NCBI GenBank assembly: GCA_965153455.1
Contig: OZ234495.1
Span: forward strand, 17,852,875-17,916,874
Direction of reading: 5' to 3'
Source: Sphagnum compactum
Lineage: Eukaryota > Bryophyta > Sphagnopsida > Sphagnales
Length of the DNA: 64,000 bases
Each line of letters opens with the position of its first letter. The stretch's first letter is position 1. Both the position numbers and the translations under genes were made by a program. Positions 21,780 through 34,200 of this stretch are shown piece after piece. Below the pieces are notes generated by a model. The model ran no database searches. It was not told where the DNA came from and saw nothing but the letters and a program-made list of their open reading frames with translations.

Positions 21780-24700
21780 TGTGCTCATATTAGGCCTCCT
21801 TCCTCATGGGCACCAAATATCCCATGTCCCCTAGTTCATCATGTCCCATCGAACCTCATCCTTCCCATCGCCCATTTATTTTATCATGTGCCACCACAAA
21901 CCTAGTTTCCACCCCATCTCCCATGCAAACCATGCACCTCCCATTAATTCCCCTTCCCATTTTAACAAACCACACACACCCACTAGTTCCCCTTATCGAC
22001 CCCCAGCCCTTTGGGTGAATGTAGGGCCCCAACCCTACACTTTCACAAACCTTCTTGATCATGCACATGTAAGAACTTTTCCCCCTTCCACTTTACCAGC
22101 CCCTCTAGTTGTGCATGATTAGACCCCCCAACCTACCTTCATCTCCTCAACACATTTGTAACCTCCACCTAAAGTTTCTTGCCCCCTTTGTTGGCGATAA
22201 GTTACTAGTAAAGGGTTAGCTTGTCATCAACGTTCCTATCAAACATCCAATTCATCTAATCCAAACCCTCATGACCATCTCGATTCAATATCTTCTATTA
22301 TTCCCACCCCACCTACATCAGCTTGGACTTGAGTTTTGTTTTGGATGTCTTTGGGTCCTTTCATTAAGGCTTTTGTCATCTTCGATTGTATAACTGCATC
22401 CTTATCGCTTTACGACGTGACGTACAAGTGGCATTTCATTTTCAATTGGATAAGTTAGTGCAAGACCCCTATGATGTGGCAATTTAGCACTTGTTCTTCT
22501 TATTACCCCATGGTGTTTCACTTTACCCCCTTGTGATGGGGCAACGAAGCATAAGGAAACGCGGATTTGACTTAAACATGTTTTTGCAAACGATTAGAAA
22601 AATTTACAAGAAGTGTTTTCTTTGTGAGCCCAAGCTTTGGTAGCAAGTTCGAGTTCAGTGCCTCTTCCCCAAAATGATCCCCCAACTCGTAACACCTTCT
22701 TCATAGTCTAGTTCTTTGACGTGCAAGGGAATATTCTAAAACAACTTGCACCTTGGCACTATTTTCCTCGCACCCACATCCTTTGATACCACCTCAACTT
22801 TCACCACACTACACCCTGAATCAAATGGTTACTTCTCACTTTTCCTGTAAGACTACGAACTAAACCAAGACCTCAAATTTTCTTCTGATTCCTTTAAACT
22901 GGCATTCCAACACATGCCCCATCTGTCGACAAGTGGTGCTTATGGAATGGTTTTTGAACACATTTGGGATTTTTTTCACCTAAAAGAGTCAGCAATTGGA
23001 TTTTTTCAATTATTTCAATTTTATTCTCATATTGTTAAAAATCACATTCCACTTTGAATTGCACATGTTCTTGGCACAACCTGCCTCTTAGCCATGACCA
23101 AGCCTTCAAGAGGAATTCATCCCATTATAATGGGGGAAACACCGTATCGACTCATAAGTCGCACCTTATGCATTTAATTTCGCGACACCTTTGCAACACA
23201 TTTTTTTCCACATCAATTCAAAATCGTAACTAAGGGTAGTTGTGAAACAATAATCCATGGCATTAGGTGCACCCTAGACCTTCACCTTGACTGGATTGTT
23301 CTCTAGCAAGATCTAGCAAACGCTTTCAATTCGATGTCAAGAAGGGTCATATTTCAAGAACTTCATATTTCAAGAATAGGTGGAAACATCATGCAACTCA
23401 TCCCCTTTGTTTGTGCATTTATGCATTTGAGTCTCTTTTGTTTTACAACCATCGTAATCGTGAAGGTGTGTCATAATCGTCCCCTTCACCGTGGGAACCC
23501 ATCAAGGCGATCCCTTGGGAGAGGCACTATTTGCATTAGCCCACTTTAGGGCTTTGCATTCTATAGTTAGTCATTTCCCTTTTTGTCTATTTCCATCCAT
23601 TGCATATGACAATTACATCATAGGTCCACCTTCTATTGTATCATCAGCATATGAACATTTTCAAATTGAACTTTATGTGATAGGTATATTTATCCAACCT
23701 CATAAATCTGTAGCATGATCACCTTCTAGCCTACCGCCTAACTTCAACACCCCATCCTAGTTTACCACCCCATTAGAAGCAATTAGAGTTTTGGGAATTC
23801 CATTAGGCACTTCATCATTCACATCATCCTTCATCAAAGATGCCATGTTAGAGGATGTTCGACATGTCAATTTTCTCCTTAAAATGGGTGATGTTTAGGT
23901 AGCCTTTGGAATTATAATTCACTATTTCATGCAAGGACCTTCATATTTTTTACGATGTACACCTCCCTTTTCCACCTTAATAAAGTCCTTCACTTCTTTT
24001 AACTCCTCCCTCCTTTAAGTGTTTGGGCACCTTTTGAGTCCAGGATCTTTTGACAACCTAAAAAGAATTTTAACTTATAAATAAGTTTTTTTCCCAATAA
24101 CTTTTGATGGCATCGGGTTCATATCGATGGTCACCATCATCCCAATAGCCTATTTAGGGAGTTAGGTTTTTGTAACCTCAATCATAACTACTAAGTTTAT
24201 GGTTGATAAATGTCCCTTCTTTCTTGAAGCTTTAACACGAGTCGACAATAACACCTTCCTTTTCCAATAACACCTTCCTTTTCCAACAACACCTCAAGGT
24301 GACATGTGATCTCATATTGTCCCCAACTTGCACATGTCTTCTCTCATTTGAACAATTCATTGGGCAACAAATGGTTCAACTTCAAGATTCCATCTCAAAG
24401 TGTCTACACCATTATACCTTTTCCAACATGTTCCTTGACGGGATATCTGAAACTCATCGTGCCCGAATTCTATCATGTTCTGGCCCAAAGGTTTGGCTTA
24501 CAATTCGACCAATCTTCCCAAGCTTTCGATTAACTTTCATAGTCTTTTCCACATCACTTTGACTACAGTTTGGATTGCCCCATCCTTCAATTACAGGTAT
24601 CCCTTGATGCATGTGCACACATCTTATTGACCCTATGGGTATCCACCTCTTATGTTATGCTCATGGTAGCGAGTGCACAGGAACCCATGATGTAGTTCGT

Positions 24701-25440
24701 GACACCATAGTTACCATTTCGTGGGATGCTAGCTTCCATGTGGGGAAAAAACAACTACATGCGTTTCCTTCAAACACTTTCAATTCCTCCCGTCGACGAA
24801 TCGACATTGTGCTCACCAAAAATGGCATTCGCACCTTAGTCGACATTGTCATTGTTGACCCAACACGAGCGGATTTACTTCCCCGATCTTGCACCACCCA
24901 AGGATTTGATGCTTCTAATGTGGCTCAAGCCAAAGAACGGAGTTATTACAATCAACACGCTGCTAATCAACTCCTCCCCTTAGCAGTGGAGGTATTTGGA
25001 TGTCTACATAAGGAAGCGAATGTGTTTTTACACAATTGTGCCAATGCCATTTGGAATTTGAAAGGACCAGAGGGCCCTTCTCTTTCTGTCTTGGTTACTT
25101 TTCTTTGACAAAAAATTTCAATCACATTACAAAGGCTGCAAGCATCTTTCATCTTAAGTTGGGTGGTAGTTGTAGGCCTAGTTGTTTCCCGACTTCCACC
25201 CCTTCAAACATCTCCATGACCGACTTATTGCAAACAATCAGTTTTTGATATGGAAAAATACAGCCAACCTATTACAAGCGGTCGATTTTTGACATGGATA
25301 GGTTTTGACATCTAGATTGAACTAACTTGACATCCTGTAAATTCTCCCTTTTCTTTTTTTTCTTTTTTTCTTTTTTCTTATCCCTTTTTACATTTTCCTA
25401 ATCTACGGTGTGTCTATCAATAAAGGTTTTACAGGGTTGC
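21780..25440 (+). mobile_element. Decayed non-LTR retrotransposon (LINE) with reverse transcriptase
   Basis: Plus-strand reading in three frames. A proline-rich N-terminal part (about 21800-22120) is followed by weak RT blocks (AFQHMPHLSTSGAYGMVFEH near 22900; TKPSRGIHPI near 23100; DWIVL...DLANAFNSMSRRVIFQEL near 23280-23350). Next come GTHQGDPLGEALFALAHFRA (23491 on) and the catalytic-box region SIAYDNYIIGP (near 23600), where the usual ADD is now AYD. The last large open piece (24611-25108) gives DPMGIHLLCYAHGSE, RRRIDIVLTKNGIRTLVDIV and SLKG-like WNLKGPEGPSLSVLV. The likely 3' end is near 25430 (TCAATAAAGG). Many frameshifts and an altered catalytic motif make it inactive. I cannot name the clade. 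Confidence 0.85.
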
Positions 25441-26010
25441 ATGAAGAATTGTATATAAAAAGTTCATCTTCCTAGATGCAACTCACAATATCATACCACA
25501 TGGGCAACTTCCACATAAATTAAATTAATTTTAGTTTTTTCGAAGTTTTTGAAAAAAAAATAGCCCTATTATTGAAATGTTCAAACATTTAAGTTGTAGG
25601 AAATCTAGAATCAAACCCTAGCTTAATACAAATAAGCACAATAACTGTGAACACAGTTAAAACAAGGACAATAAAGAGAACTCTGAAGTTGAGTTAGAAT
25701 TTAATATTTTAAATTCCTTATATGCCAAAAAGTTCAAAATTAAAAACTCACATGCCAAATCTTAAATTTTAAAATTAATTAATTATTCGACACTTGTGTG
25801 CAGAACTCTCCCAGGTACTATACCGTTGTAAGTTAGCTGCCATTGTCCCACAGAGGCCCCTCAATTGCTTCCTGGTGATCCAACTGACTCCCATCTGGAT
25901 GGGTCCAAGCTCTGTATGGTATTTTAATCAAAGAAAGAGTATTTTCTGGGACACTTATTTTGGGAACACCCTTCACTTGGAAGACATTAGATCTGCATTG
26001 GATCCTTATT
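25441..26010. other. Spacer, no gene found
   Basis: AT-rich to about 25790, then a more balanced stretch. A 119-codon ORF begins at 25794 but runs through the two hairpins that follow and has no recognisable domain. Confidence 0.5.
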
Positions 26011-26037
26011 GCAGGCAGTACAAAAAGTACTGCCTGC
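26011..26037. repeat. Perfect 11-bp stem with 5-base loop
   Basis: GCAGGCAGTAC, AAAAA, GTACTGCCTGC. It lies 43 bases left of the larger hairpin at 26081. No U-tract follows, so it is not a simple terminator. Confidence 0.9.
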
Positions 26038-26080
26038 TTCTTTTTTCCCTGACTGCCCATTTGCCCATCTCATGTCTGGA

Positions 26081-26175
26081 GATGCCCAGACATGTTTTGG
26101 TGCTGCCCATTACACACTTTGGGTCCTGGCCCTACTGGGTGTGTAATGGATAGCACCAAAATGTGTCTGGGCATC
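26081..26175 (+). ncRNA. Long near-perfect hairpin (miRNA-precursor-like or MITE)
   Basis: Left arm 26081-26117 (GATGCCCAGACATGTTTTGG onward) pairs with 26139-26175 around a 21-base loop. Over 37 pairs, the plus-strand RNA has three G-U wobbles and one C-A mismatch. On the minus strand the three wobble positions become C-A mismatches. Stem and loop size are in the range of plant pre-miRNA. A short MITE would look similar, though no repeat copy was seen elsewhere in the window. Expression is unknown. Confidence 0.45.
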
Positions 26176-26639
26176 ATCCATCTTTTTTGAGAAAAAGATG
26201 AATCGGGCTAAAGGGCAAACAAGGAAAAAAAATATGGCATGCAATACTGTTGCACTGCTTGCCATATGGACCCAAATGTGATTTCTGTCTTCAGTGTAAC
26301 CCTAATCATAAAACCTGCTCCAATTTCTTTCATTTTATTCCATGATACCCGCCGGATATCAGGGGAAACCTGACAAAATTTAGAGCAGGTCTTTATGTTG
26401 CCAAAGACCTCAGCCCTGGACTTCACTGAAATTGGGCCATGCTCAGCTCGGCCTCACACAGGCCCTAACTATCATAAAGCCCAAGGCCATGGCCGTTACC
26501 CTACTTATAACCATGTCCATGGTTGCAATAAGGTAGAGACAGGAGGAATTTGCATATCATGGATTTGCATGTATGAATGAATGAAATGGAAAAAGATGTG
26601 AATTTTTGTTACTGTTTAATAGTGATTTTATTTTCTTGG

Positions 26640-26900
26640 TGGCAACTTTTCGCCATTTTGTGAAAAATATTTGGAAGTAGGAAAATTCTGTCTGAAATTC
26701 TGTCTTGTTTTAATTTTTTTTTTGCCAAAAATCGCTTCAACATCCTATGATATGAAAGGGTGCTTAAGAACTTTCTAGTTTCATATCTTCAATATCACCA
26801 AATTTGGCTAAATGTACTTATGGATGAACCCCACCTGACCAACATCACAAAATTGAAAAGAAAAAAAAAAGAGAAAAAAAAACACTGCAATGTACTGTAA
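26640..26900. repeat. Copy of the foldback-element arm found at 63.0-63.65 kb
   Basis: Shares TTTGGCTAAAT, CTTATGGAT and CATCACAAAATTGA followed by a long A-tract with 63370-63432, plus GGCAACTTTTCGCCA-like words upstream. Only one arm is evident here. Confidence 0.6.
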
Positions 26901-27947
26901 TACCTTTACCAGTCCAGCATCTTCTTCATTAAAAGAAAAAATTTCATTTTTTCACTTTGGTAGCAAAAATAAAAATATCCTGAAATTCATCCAGTTGAGA
27001 TGGCTAAAAAGAATGCCAAGTAATTTTGCACTACATGGCCACAGTACCACAACACCAAGCTTTAGGGCAGGCAGTCGATAGAAATGGCACACAAATTTCT
27101 AGAACTCTAAGGCATTGTGAGCAGCTGATTCAGCATTGTGAGCCAGCTATTTGAGAAAAATCTGCATTCATTGAAAATAATTTAATTACTACTGGAATGG
27201 TAAAGGTGATACAGTTTGCTGTGTATGTAAGCATATGCCATGGAAAACAACGGATGTGTCCCACTGTGACCTTGCCATTTACATTAAAAAGTATCTTAAG
27301 GCAAAAGAAGAATTATGGAAATTCAAAATATTTCACCATGCAAAAATATAATCTTCAAAGAAAATCCCTCTCAAAGAAATCAAAATCCTTCAAGAGTATC
27401 ATAACTCTATAACTAATCTCAAGTTTTAACAAAAATCCTCATATAAAGATGGACCCACTACCTAGGGGCCAAAATCCCTTAAGCATATACTCTATAATGA
27501 ATCTAAACACAATATCTAGCTAGGCCAACAAAATTTCAGAATTGCAACATGGGTCCCAAGCAAAATCATGTGATGGAATAAGTAAGGAGGAAGATATTGG
27601 GTACTCGATCTCAGTGCAGCATTTTTGAAGAATCTGACTGACTGCATTTCAGAGTACAGTTTCAAGTTTACCCTAGTTTCTCTAAATGCAGATCTTTCTC
27701 GTATAGGTCAAAATGCAAACACTGAAAGAAAGAAAAGAAAAGAAAGAAGGAGAAGAAGAAGAAGATTTTCCTTGATCTGGTGCTATGAGGAATGTGAAAC
27801 TACAGCTTGGAATATAGTGCACGGTTTTGTTTTGGAAAGCATTTGCACTAGGTGAGTACGCCAGGAGTGCAGAAGAAGAAGGAGGAGAAAGAAGAACAAG
27901 ACCAAGTTGGTGTTGTCTATAGAAGCTCTACACTGGGATCCGGAGCA
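26901..27947. other. Upstream region of the intact FkbM gene
   Basis: No gene found. A purine-rich stretch (GAAAGAAAGAAAAGAAAAGA, then GAAGAAGAAGAAG) at 27723-27765 may lie in the 5' leader. An in-frame ATG also occurs at 27852, but the protein start at 27948 is the one conserved in the paralogue. Confidence 0.5.
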
Positions 27948-29678
27948 ATGAAGAGTAGTGTGTTGGGGATCAGGGACTTCAAGCCCTCGGGTTGCTTGTA
28001 CTGGGCTTTGGCTAACAAGCTTGTGATAGTGCTCACCTTGATGATCCCCGTCCTCTTGCTCGTGGTTTTCTTCCGTCCCTTCCGGTAAGTAAGTTGTTAC
28101 AACAGCTCATGCATGACAACTACCTATTTGGTTTTTTTGTGGAAGTTGTGGAGCAGCTCAAGATCCAGCTTACTAGCTTGTTGGGGCTCGTTACAGTCCG
28201 GCATCAGCAGGTATTTTGGGTAGTACCCATGATAGCCAGATTGTAGAAGAAGAAGAGCTTTTGAACTTGGGGATTTCTTGAGGAGGTTTATGACATGGGT
28301 CTTTTGCTGTGGGATCACATCAGGGTTGAGGACTTGGGTAGTGCATTGTCTGCACCTAGTGGTCTTCCCTGCAACAACAACAACATCGACAACAGTGAGC
28401 TTGCTCTAAAGCCTTCCAGCTTTTGCATCTCGCATTTGAAGTTCTTCTGAAACCTTTTCTGGAGCCAAAGTTCTAAAACCTTTTTTTTTTGGAACAGGAT
28501 CAATGACAGATGAGAACTTGGGTGGTGACAAGCATGGTGGAATGGTGGATGTGCTTCTCTCTGCTCTGCACACAGATGGGAACCCACGTATCAGATTCTA
28601 CCAAACACAAACTGTCCCCACATTTCCCATGTTTGTATGTGAGAATTGCAAGTGTGACATTTGTGATGGAGTTGTTGGGCTTGGCTACTTTGCTCCAGTA
28701 GAAACAAGCATCTTCCGCCATATCCTTGGTGGCAATGGTGGCTGCCATCATGATAATGCAGGAGGAGGAGCTCATCATCATCTCCAGCAGCAACAGCAGC
28801 AGCAGCAGCTTGTGGTGGATGTGGGTGCAAATGTGGGCTACTTCTCAGCTTATGCTACTGCACTTGGCTGTCGAGTGGCATCCTTTGAACCAAACAGGAA
28901 TCCTAGACGCTACCTTGAAGCTTCTGCTGCACTCCAAGACCCACAACACCACACTTGGAAAATCTATCCTCTGGCAATCGGCAAGGAGGTACAAAAAGAA
29001 CACATGACCTCCTCTCCTTGCAGCATGCAATCCTTCGTGCCAGAATCCCCACAATCTAGTTGCAAGCATCTAAGTTTGATGCCTGCCAGGCTGATGAAAA
29101 AATTGTTGTTGCAGCTGATGATGATGTGAGGTGCATTGTCATGTGGCTGGTTGAAGATTGTTTGTTGAAGTCATGTTTGGTTGTTGTTTCTGGTGTTTTC
29201 ACAGGAGAAGAGAGTGAATTTCACAGAAGAAGAGTCATGGGGTGTAAGCCACATTACAAAACGCAAGCTCATGGAGGTTGCTGACCAAGAAGTGGAAGTG
29301 GTTCTACTTGATACTATAGTGAAGGAAGATGTTCTTCTTCTCAAGGTTGACACTGAGGGTTATGAGGCCATGGTAATTGGCGGATCTCACAATGTACTGA
29401 AGAATCACAATGTGCAGAATGTGGTTGTGGAGGTGAAGAACTTCAATGAGCATGATGTGCGAGATTTTCTGTTTGACTTGAAAGACAGTGGTCACTTCAC
29501 GCATGTTTACAATTACTTGGAAGAGTATTTTAAACCGATGGATCTTTCTGTATTCAGCCTTGATCAGGCAACCATGTATGATGTCACCGATATTGTAGTA
29601 AACAAAAGATATGAACAAGAGTTGAAGCATGAGGATTTTTGGTTTCGTAAAGAACCCTTTGAATCCCTCAATGTCTGA
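27948..29678 (+). CDS. FkbM-family methyltransferase, membrane-anchored, four exons
   Basis: Exons 27948-28084, 28324-28394, 28498-28988 and 29205-29678 join in phase (137+71+491+474 = 1173 nt) to give 390 aa. Residues about 20-45 (ALANKLVIVLTLMIPVLLLV) form one hydrophobic segment with charged flanks, a signal anchor suggesting a type II Golgi or ER protein. The catalytic domain has SAM motif I (VVDVGANVGYFSAYA), acidic motif VASFEPN, and LLLKVDTEGYEAMVIGG, as in FkbM O-methyltransferases. Plant members are likely to methylate secreted sugars or related substrates, but the substrate is not known. A low-complexity HHH plus eight-Gln insert (about 28770-28810) precedes motif I and is absent from the copy at 6960. 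The start MKSS is shared by both copies. Donors are GTAAGT, GTGAGC and GTACAA. Intact and likely functional. Confidence 0.88.
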
Positions 29679-30639
29679 AGCTTCTTATTCTTCTGCTCTA
29701 TTTTTTTTCTTCTTGGTTTATTGCAGCATTGAATTCTGACACTTTTCTTTCATGCTTTGGCAGTGCAGTTCAGTAGCAGCTAAGTGGTAACAACAAACAA
29801 GAACCCACATTGAGGTAAAACTTGACAGAATCGGATCACAGTTATTGGGTTAATTGCTAGACACATCCTGTGTAGAGAGAGCCAGTCAAACTTCCACTTC
29901 TTTTTGGACAGGATATCACAAAACTGGAAAGTGCTGAATAGCATGAAAGATGAGCAAGTCCAGACTACTAGTGACTTGCTAGAATCCATGACCTCAAAAC
30001 ATTCATGAGCTCAACACATAATCAAACCAAATGATGCAATTCACATGAATTCAGCTGCATGAGAACTGTGTTACCCTTAGCTTCACTGAAGCTTAGCTGC
30101 AGCTCCCAAAGCTCAATTCTGTACAGTTCATGTTTCAAAGAAAATGGGTAATAAAAAAATTCCAACAATGTATAAACCAACGGTTGGTGGAGCAAGATGA
30201 ACTCCTGAAAATGAGCACTCTGCAAGATCTCTCACTCTCTCTCTCTCTCTCTCAGCTTCTTCTTCGGACACCCACAGGAACCGACTCACGAATTACATGG
30301 ATACAAAACTTGAAAATTTTTGTTTCTGTTGTTGGCATCAAGACCGCCTCAGTCGACAGTAAATCTTCGGAACCCATCCACGAAATGTCAGGATTCTTTG
30401 CGCAATCGCGCCACAAATAATTTTGCAGAATTCCTGCAGGAGCAGCAGCAATTCCTTCTTCCGCTGCAGGGAAACTGTGCAGCAGCAGCGGCGATTTTGG
30501 GGAGGTCCTAACCGTCAAAACTACCCTAATCGAACGGCTCAGATCTTTTCTAGGGTTGAGGATAAATCTAACGGCCAGCATCCGGAGACACTAACCTAAC
30601 CTTGGGGTTAGGAAGTCTTGGACCGCAGTTTGATCGCGG
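29679..30639. other. Intergenic region between FkbM and ribosomal SA genes
   Basis: The 3' flank of the FkbM gene, then a (CT)n microsatellite at about 30230-30254, then GC-richer promoter DNA. No gene found. Confidence 0.6.
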
Positions 30640-30665
30640 TTAGGGTTTGTGGGTTTTTAGGGTTT
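30640..30665 (+). promoter_or_regulatory. Two telo-box-like motifs upstream of the ribosomal SA gene
   Basis: TTAGGGTTT at 30640-30648 and again at 30657-30665, 160-185 bp before the ATG. AAACCCTAA (the reverse complement) is a known promoter element of plant ribosomal-protein genes. Function here is inferred from that. Confidence 0.6.
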
Positions 30666-30823
30666 GGGGGGGGAGGGCTAAATCTCCGCGGCTGTAACGT
30701 TTGGAGCCCTCTTTTGCGCGCTGCTTTGCTTTGCTTGTTTGCGGGGGAATTGGCTGGAGCTGTGAGTCTCTCTGTGGATTGACGCCTAATCGTATTGCGG
30801 AGTGCAGCAGCAGCGCCATCACC

Positions 30824-32372
30824 ATGGTGCTCTCGCAGAAAGAGGCCGATGTGCAGATGATGCTGGCAGCCGATGTGCATCTGGGTACCAAGAATTGTGA
30901 CTTCCAGATGGAGCGCTATGTTTGGAAGCGCCGCTCTGATGGTATGTATGTGCTGCTCTTCATTCCTTTTACAGCTTTCCACCACTCCCTGCTCCCCACC
31001 TGCCCAGCAGGCGCTCTCTTTCATAACAGGTTCTAGTATCATCACTTCTGGTTTTGTGATCTGAGGAAAATTTGCATGCATTTTTTCCGACGTTGAGGAA
31101 TCTTCATCATCAATGTTGGCAACGCATGTTGCAGGTATCTTCATCATCAATGTTGGCAAGACATGGGATAAGCTGCAGTTAGCAGCCAGGGTGATTGTCG
31201 CCATTGAGAATCCCCAGGACATTATTGTGCAGTCTGCAAGGCCCTATGGACAGCGCGCTGTTCTGAAGTTTGCCCAGTACACTGGCTGCCAGGCTATTGC
31301 AGGGAGGCACACACCTGGTACATTCACCAATCAGCTGCAAAATACTTTCAGCGAGCCTCGGCTGTTGATCCTGACTGACCCCCGGACTGATCATCAGGCA
31401 AGTATATATGTATCATCACATTTTTTGTATTTGTCTGTGGGGGTGTTCTTATTGAGATCATGTCATCAAGATGCAAACAGGAATGCAAATTCTGACTTAA
31501 CGGATTTGGTTATTTGTTGTTGCAGCCAATTAGGGAAGCAGCTCTTGGAAACATTCCTGTGATTGCATTCTGTGACACTGACTCTCCAATGCGCCATGTG
31601 GACATTTCCATTCCTGCCAACAACAAGGGCAAGCATAGCATCGGTTGCCTCTTCTGGTTGTTGGGTCGCATGGTCCTTCAAATGCGAGGCACCATTACTC
31701 CTTCTCAGCCTTGGGATGTCATGGTTATAATCTGACTGAAGCTGTTTTCCTCCCATCTGTTCAATATGACACAAGCTTCTAGATTGTGGATCTCGTGTAT
31801 CTGAAGATCTGGTGGATATGTTTACATTGTTTCAAAGCATTTTGCAAACTGCCTATGTTGTATCACAAGTTGTACAACAATGGAAGTGGATTCAGATTCA
31901 GATTGGCTTGTGCAGGTCGATTTGTTCTTCTACAGGGAGCCTGATGAAACTAAGGATCGTGAAGAGGAGGAGGGAGGTATTGCTGAGTTTGTGCCAGTTG
32001 AGTATGGTGCGCCACCACTTCCTGTACCTGGAGCGGATACACAGTGGGAGGGTGATGCTGCTGGCCAGTGGGAGCCTGATGTTGCTTCTGCTGCTGTGCC
32101 TGCAGTGGTGGCAGCCCCTGACTGGACCACTCAAGGTTTGTTCTACTCCTTCAGGTCAATTTCTTGAGTTGATCAACATGAAAATTTGTGGCACAATGTC
32201 ACATGAGATGGAGGTGAAACTGATGACTATGCTCTTGGTTTTCATTGATGCAGTTCCAGCAGCAGGATGGGAAGGGGCAGCAGCACCTGTACCTGCTGGT
32301 TGGGAAGGTGCAGCACCTGGCTGGGAGGGTGCAACTGGAGCACCTGGGAACTGGGACCCAGTTCCTCAGTAG
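30824..32372 (+). CDS. RPSA: Small-subunit ribosomal protein SA (uS2)
   Basis: Five exons, 30824-30941, 31135-31397, 31526-31723, 31916-32135 and 32254-32372, sum to 918 nt and 305 aa. The start ACCATGG is a strong plant context. Conserved blocks in order: [111 protein letters not shown] and [11 protein letters not shown]. An acidic tail with W-E-G repeats follows. These are the uS2 fold and the eukaryotic SA extension. The protein sits on the 40S head side and is needed for 18S rRNA maturation and translation. Intron 2 starts with GC (CAG|GCAAGT), so it appears to be a GC-AG intron, since no GT site there keeps the frame. Length and domains are normal for plants. Nothing suggests a pseudogene. 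Confidence 0.97.
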
Positions 32373-33232
32373 GTTTTTGGAGACTGGAGAGAATAGTAAA
32401 TTGGTGGTTGTAGGAGGCAGCTTAGGTCTTGTTCAAGGCAATTTCTCCTTGAAAATATGCTTACAGCTTTCACCCATCAATATTTTTTTTCAAATCCTGT
32501 TCAGAAAGTTGATGTCATCATGCTCTTATTTGATGAATGATTTGAGTGTAAATTGGAGTTTTAAGCAATGAAGAATGCAATCTTTCACTGCCCATGCGAA
32601 AAGGAATCCAGTGATTAGTTCCAGCACACAAAGGAGAGATGAAGGGAAGTGTTGTTTTGTTGGTAGTGTTCTCCCAATTTGTGTGGGCTCAAAGCACAGT
32701 TAGGCGTAACTGGTCTCTTGCTGGTCATCGACTTGCAAGGCTGATGTCCTCTCAGGAATGCCCTGGATTAGATGCTCCAGAAGAGCGAATGTCTTCAAGC
32801 ATGCCAACAAAAAAGTCCTTGGAATTTGTGGTTAGACTTCTGGAACTCTATACCATAGATGTGCCTAAGGTATAGGTGTGACTTAGTTGTATTGATCAGT
32901 CAATCCTGTTGCATAACACCCACAAACAAGAAGCAGCACAGCCAAGACTTTTAAGGTTGCAGTTTGTACATGAGAGATTTCAGGTGGTATGCAATGTGCA
33001 TGGATTGCAGTGAAGTTAATTTTTTAATCCTGGATGTTATGTATTATCATGACATGGATCTTGTCCACACCAAGAAGTGGTTGGTAGCTATCATCTTTTT
33101 GCCATCATCTTTTTTCAGAGCATATCTTGACCTGCACTTTCTTGTTTCAAGGTAACATCTTCTCTCTGCTTCAATTTTTTTACACCTGTACTGAATCTTT
33201 GCTCAATGCATCCTTCTACATTCTTGTCTCTG
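32373..33232. other. 3' flank of the ribosomal SA gene; short ORF with signal-like start not called
   Basis: The first 250 bases probably form the 3' UTR. An ORF at 32639-32875 starts MKGSVVLLVVFSQFVWAQS, which resembles a signal peptide, but its remainder has no known domain and no supporting context. Confidence 0.45.
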
Positions 33233-33500
33233 CAACTTCTTCACTTTTGCTTTGTTCCAACATGCATAGAGGTTGGAGTTTCTAGGGAGGTTGTTTTTTA
33301 TTTCTTGGTCTTCAACATTCATGTTTCTTTGTGTGCTCAGAGAGCTCTCTTTCCTCTCTGCAACTTCTTTGTCTCTACTTCACTACAATGTGTGCTTCTT
33401 GGGTGGTTTTTTTTAACTTCTTAGTCTTCAAGCATTCAATGCTTCTATTTACGATGAGAGAACTCTCTCTCCTCTCTACAAGTTTTTTGCATTTAACTAC
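33233..33500. repeat. Tandem duplication of about 122 bp
   Basis: Blocks starting GCAACTTCTT at 33233 and 33359 share GGTTTTTTTTAACTTCTTAG-like, GTCTTCAA-CATTCA and AGAG-CTCTCT-TCCTCTCT segments. A partial third block starts near 33477. Confidence 0.75.
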
Positions 33501-33989
33501 ATTTCAATTTGTTTGCTTATTACAATGTTTCTCACAAAATTGCAATGTGTTATTTGTTTCTTTGCACAAAACTAAAAACAAGGATGAATTTTGTTTTCAA
33601 GCTTGCTTTGTTCCAATGCATGTGGAGCTTGGGCTGGTGCCAACATGTGTGCACAAAACTTGAGGCCTATATCTTCCTTTATTTGCATAGTTTAAGCACA
33701 AGGAGGTTTGATGCATCATGATGTTGATTCTTGTTTTGTGTGCTTTGATTTTCTATGTCATGTGTGGCATGTGTAGCATTTGAATTTTTTTTATGAATTT
33801 TGTGTAGGTGTGAATGCTCTTATGTGTTGAGGTAATCCAGTTTGTATCAACATGCAATGCATGACTTTTTGACATGGTTGTTGGGTCACAAGATGGGGAG
33901 TGCCACCTTATTTCAGAACAAATAAGGGGTACCTATTAATTTTGTAGCTTATCACATTGCATAAAGAAAACAAGGAAGGTCACTCAATT

Positions 33990-34200
33990 TTGGAATTGTT
34001 GTATAAATTCAAGCACAAGAAGGGTAGATTAGTTGTGGATAATGTGTTTGGTATGTTGAAGTAAACTTTCAGAATTCTTTTAAGGAAGACAAAAATGCAC
34101 ATAATCATAGTGCATGATATTTTTTTGCATGGTATCTACTCCACAACTTTATTACTGAGGAGGAAAAAACTGGAGGTGGAAGAATTAGTGCATATGAATT
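33990..34200 (+). mobile_element. PIF/Harbinger-like (DDE_Tnp_4) transposase remnant
   Basis: The plus frame reads KFKHKKGRLVVDNVFGMLK, stop, TFRILLRKTKMHI, then IYSTTLLLRRKKLEVEELVHM. The pattern R-x-x-VEN-x-FG-x-LK-x-x-F-R-x-L near the C-terminus is typical of Harbinger-type nucleases. One in-frame TAA plus loss of the rest show decay. Confidence 0.55.

Noticed and set aside
26011-26037. Intrinsic terminator
   Set aside because: Perfect stem but no T-tract; bacterial-type termination is not expected in this genome.
30608-31222. 204-codon minus-strand ORF
   Set aside because: Antisense to the promoter and exons 1-2 of the ribosomal SA gene.
31812-32372. 186-codon plus-strand ORF
   Set aside because: It ends in the true frame of SA exon 5 but runs through introns 3-4; the spliced gene explains it.
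32639-32875. Small secreted protein gene
   Set aside because: Signal-like N-terminus but no homologous domain, no introns or context; kept only as a note.
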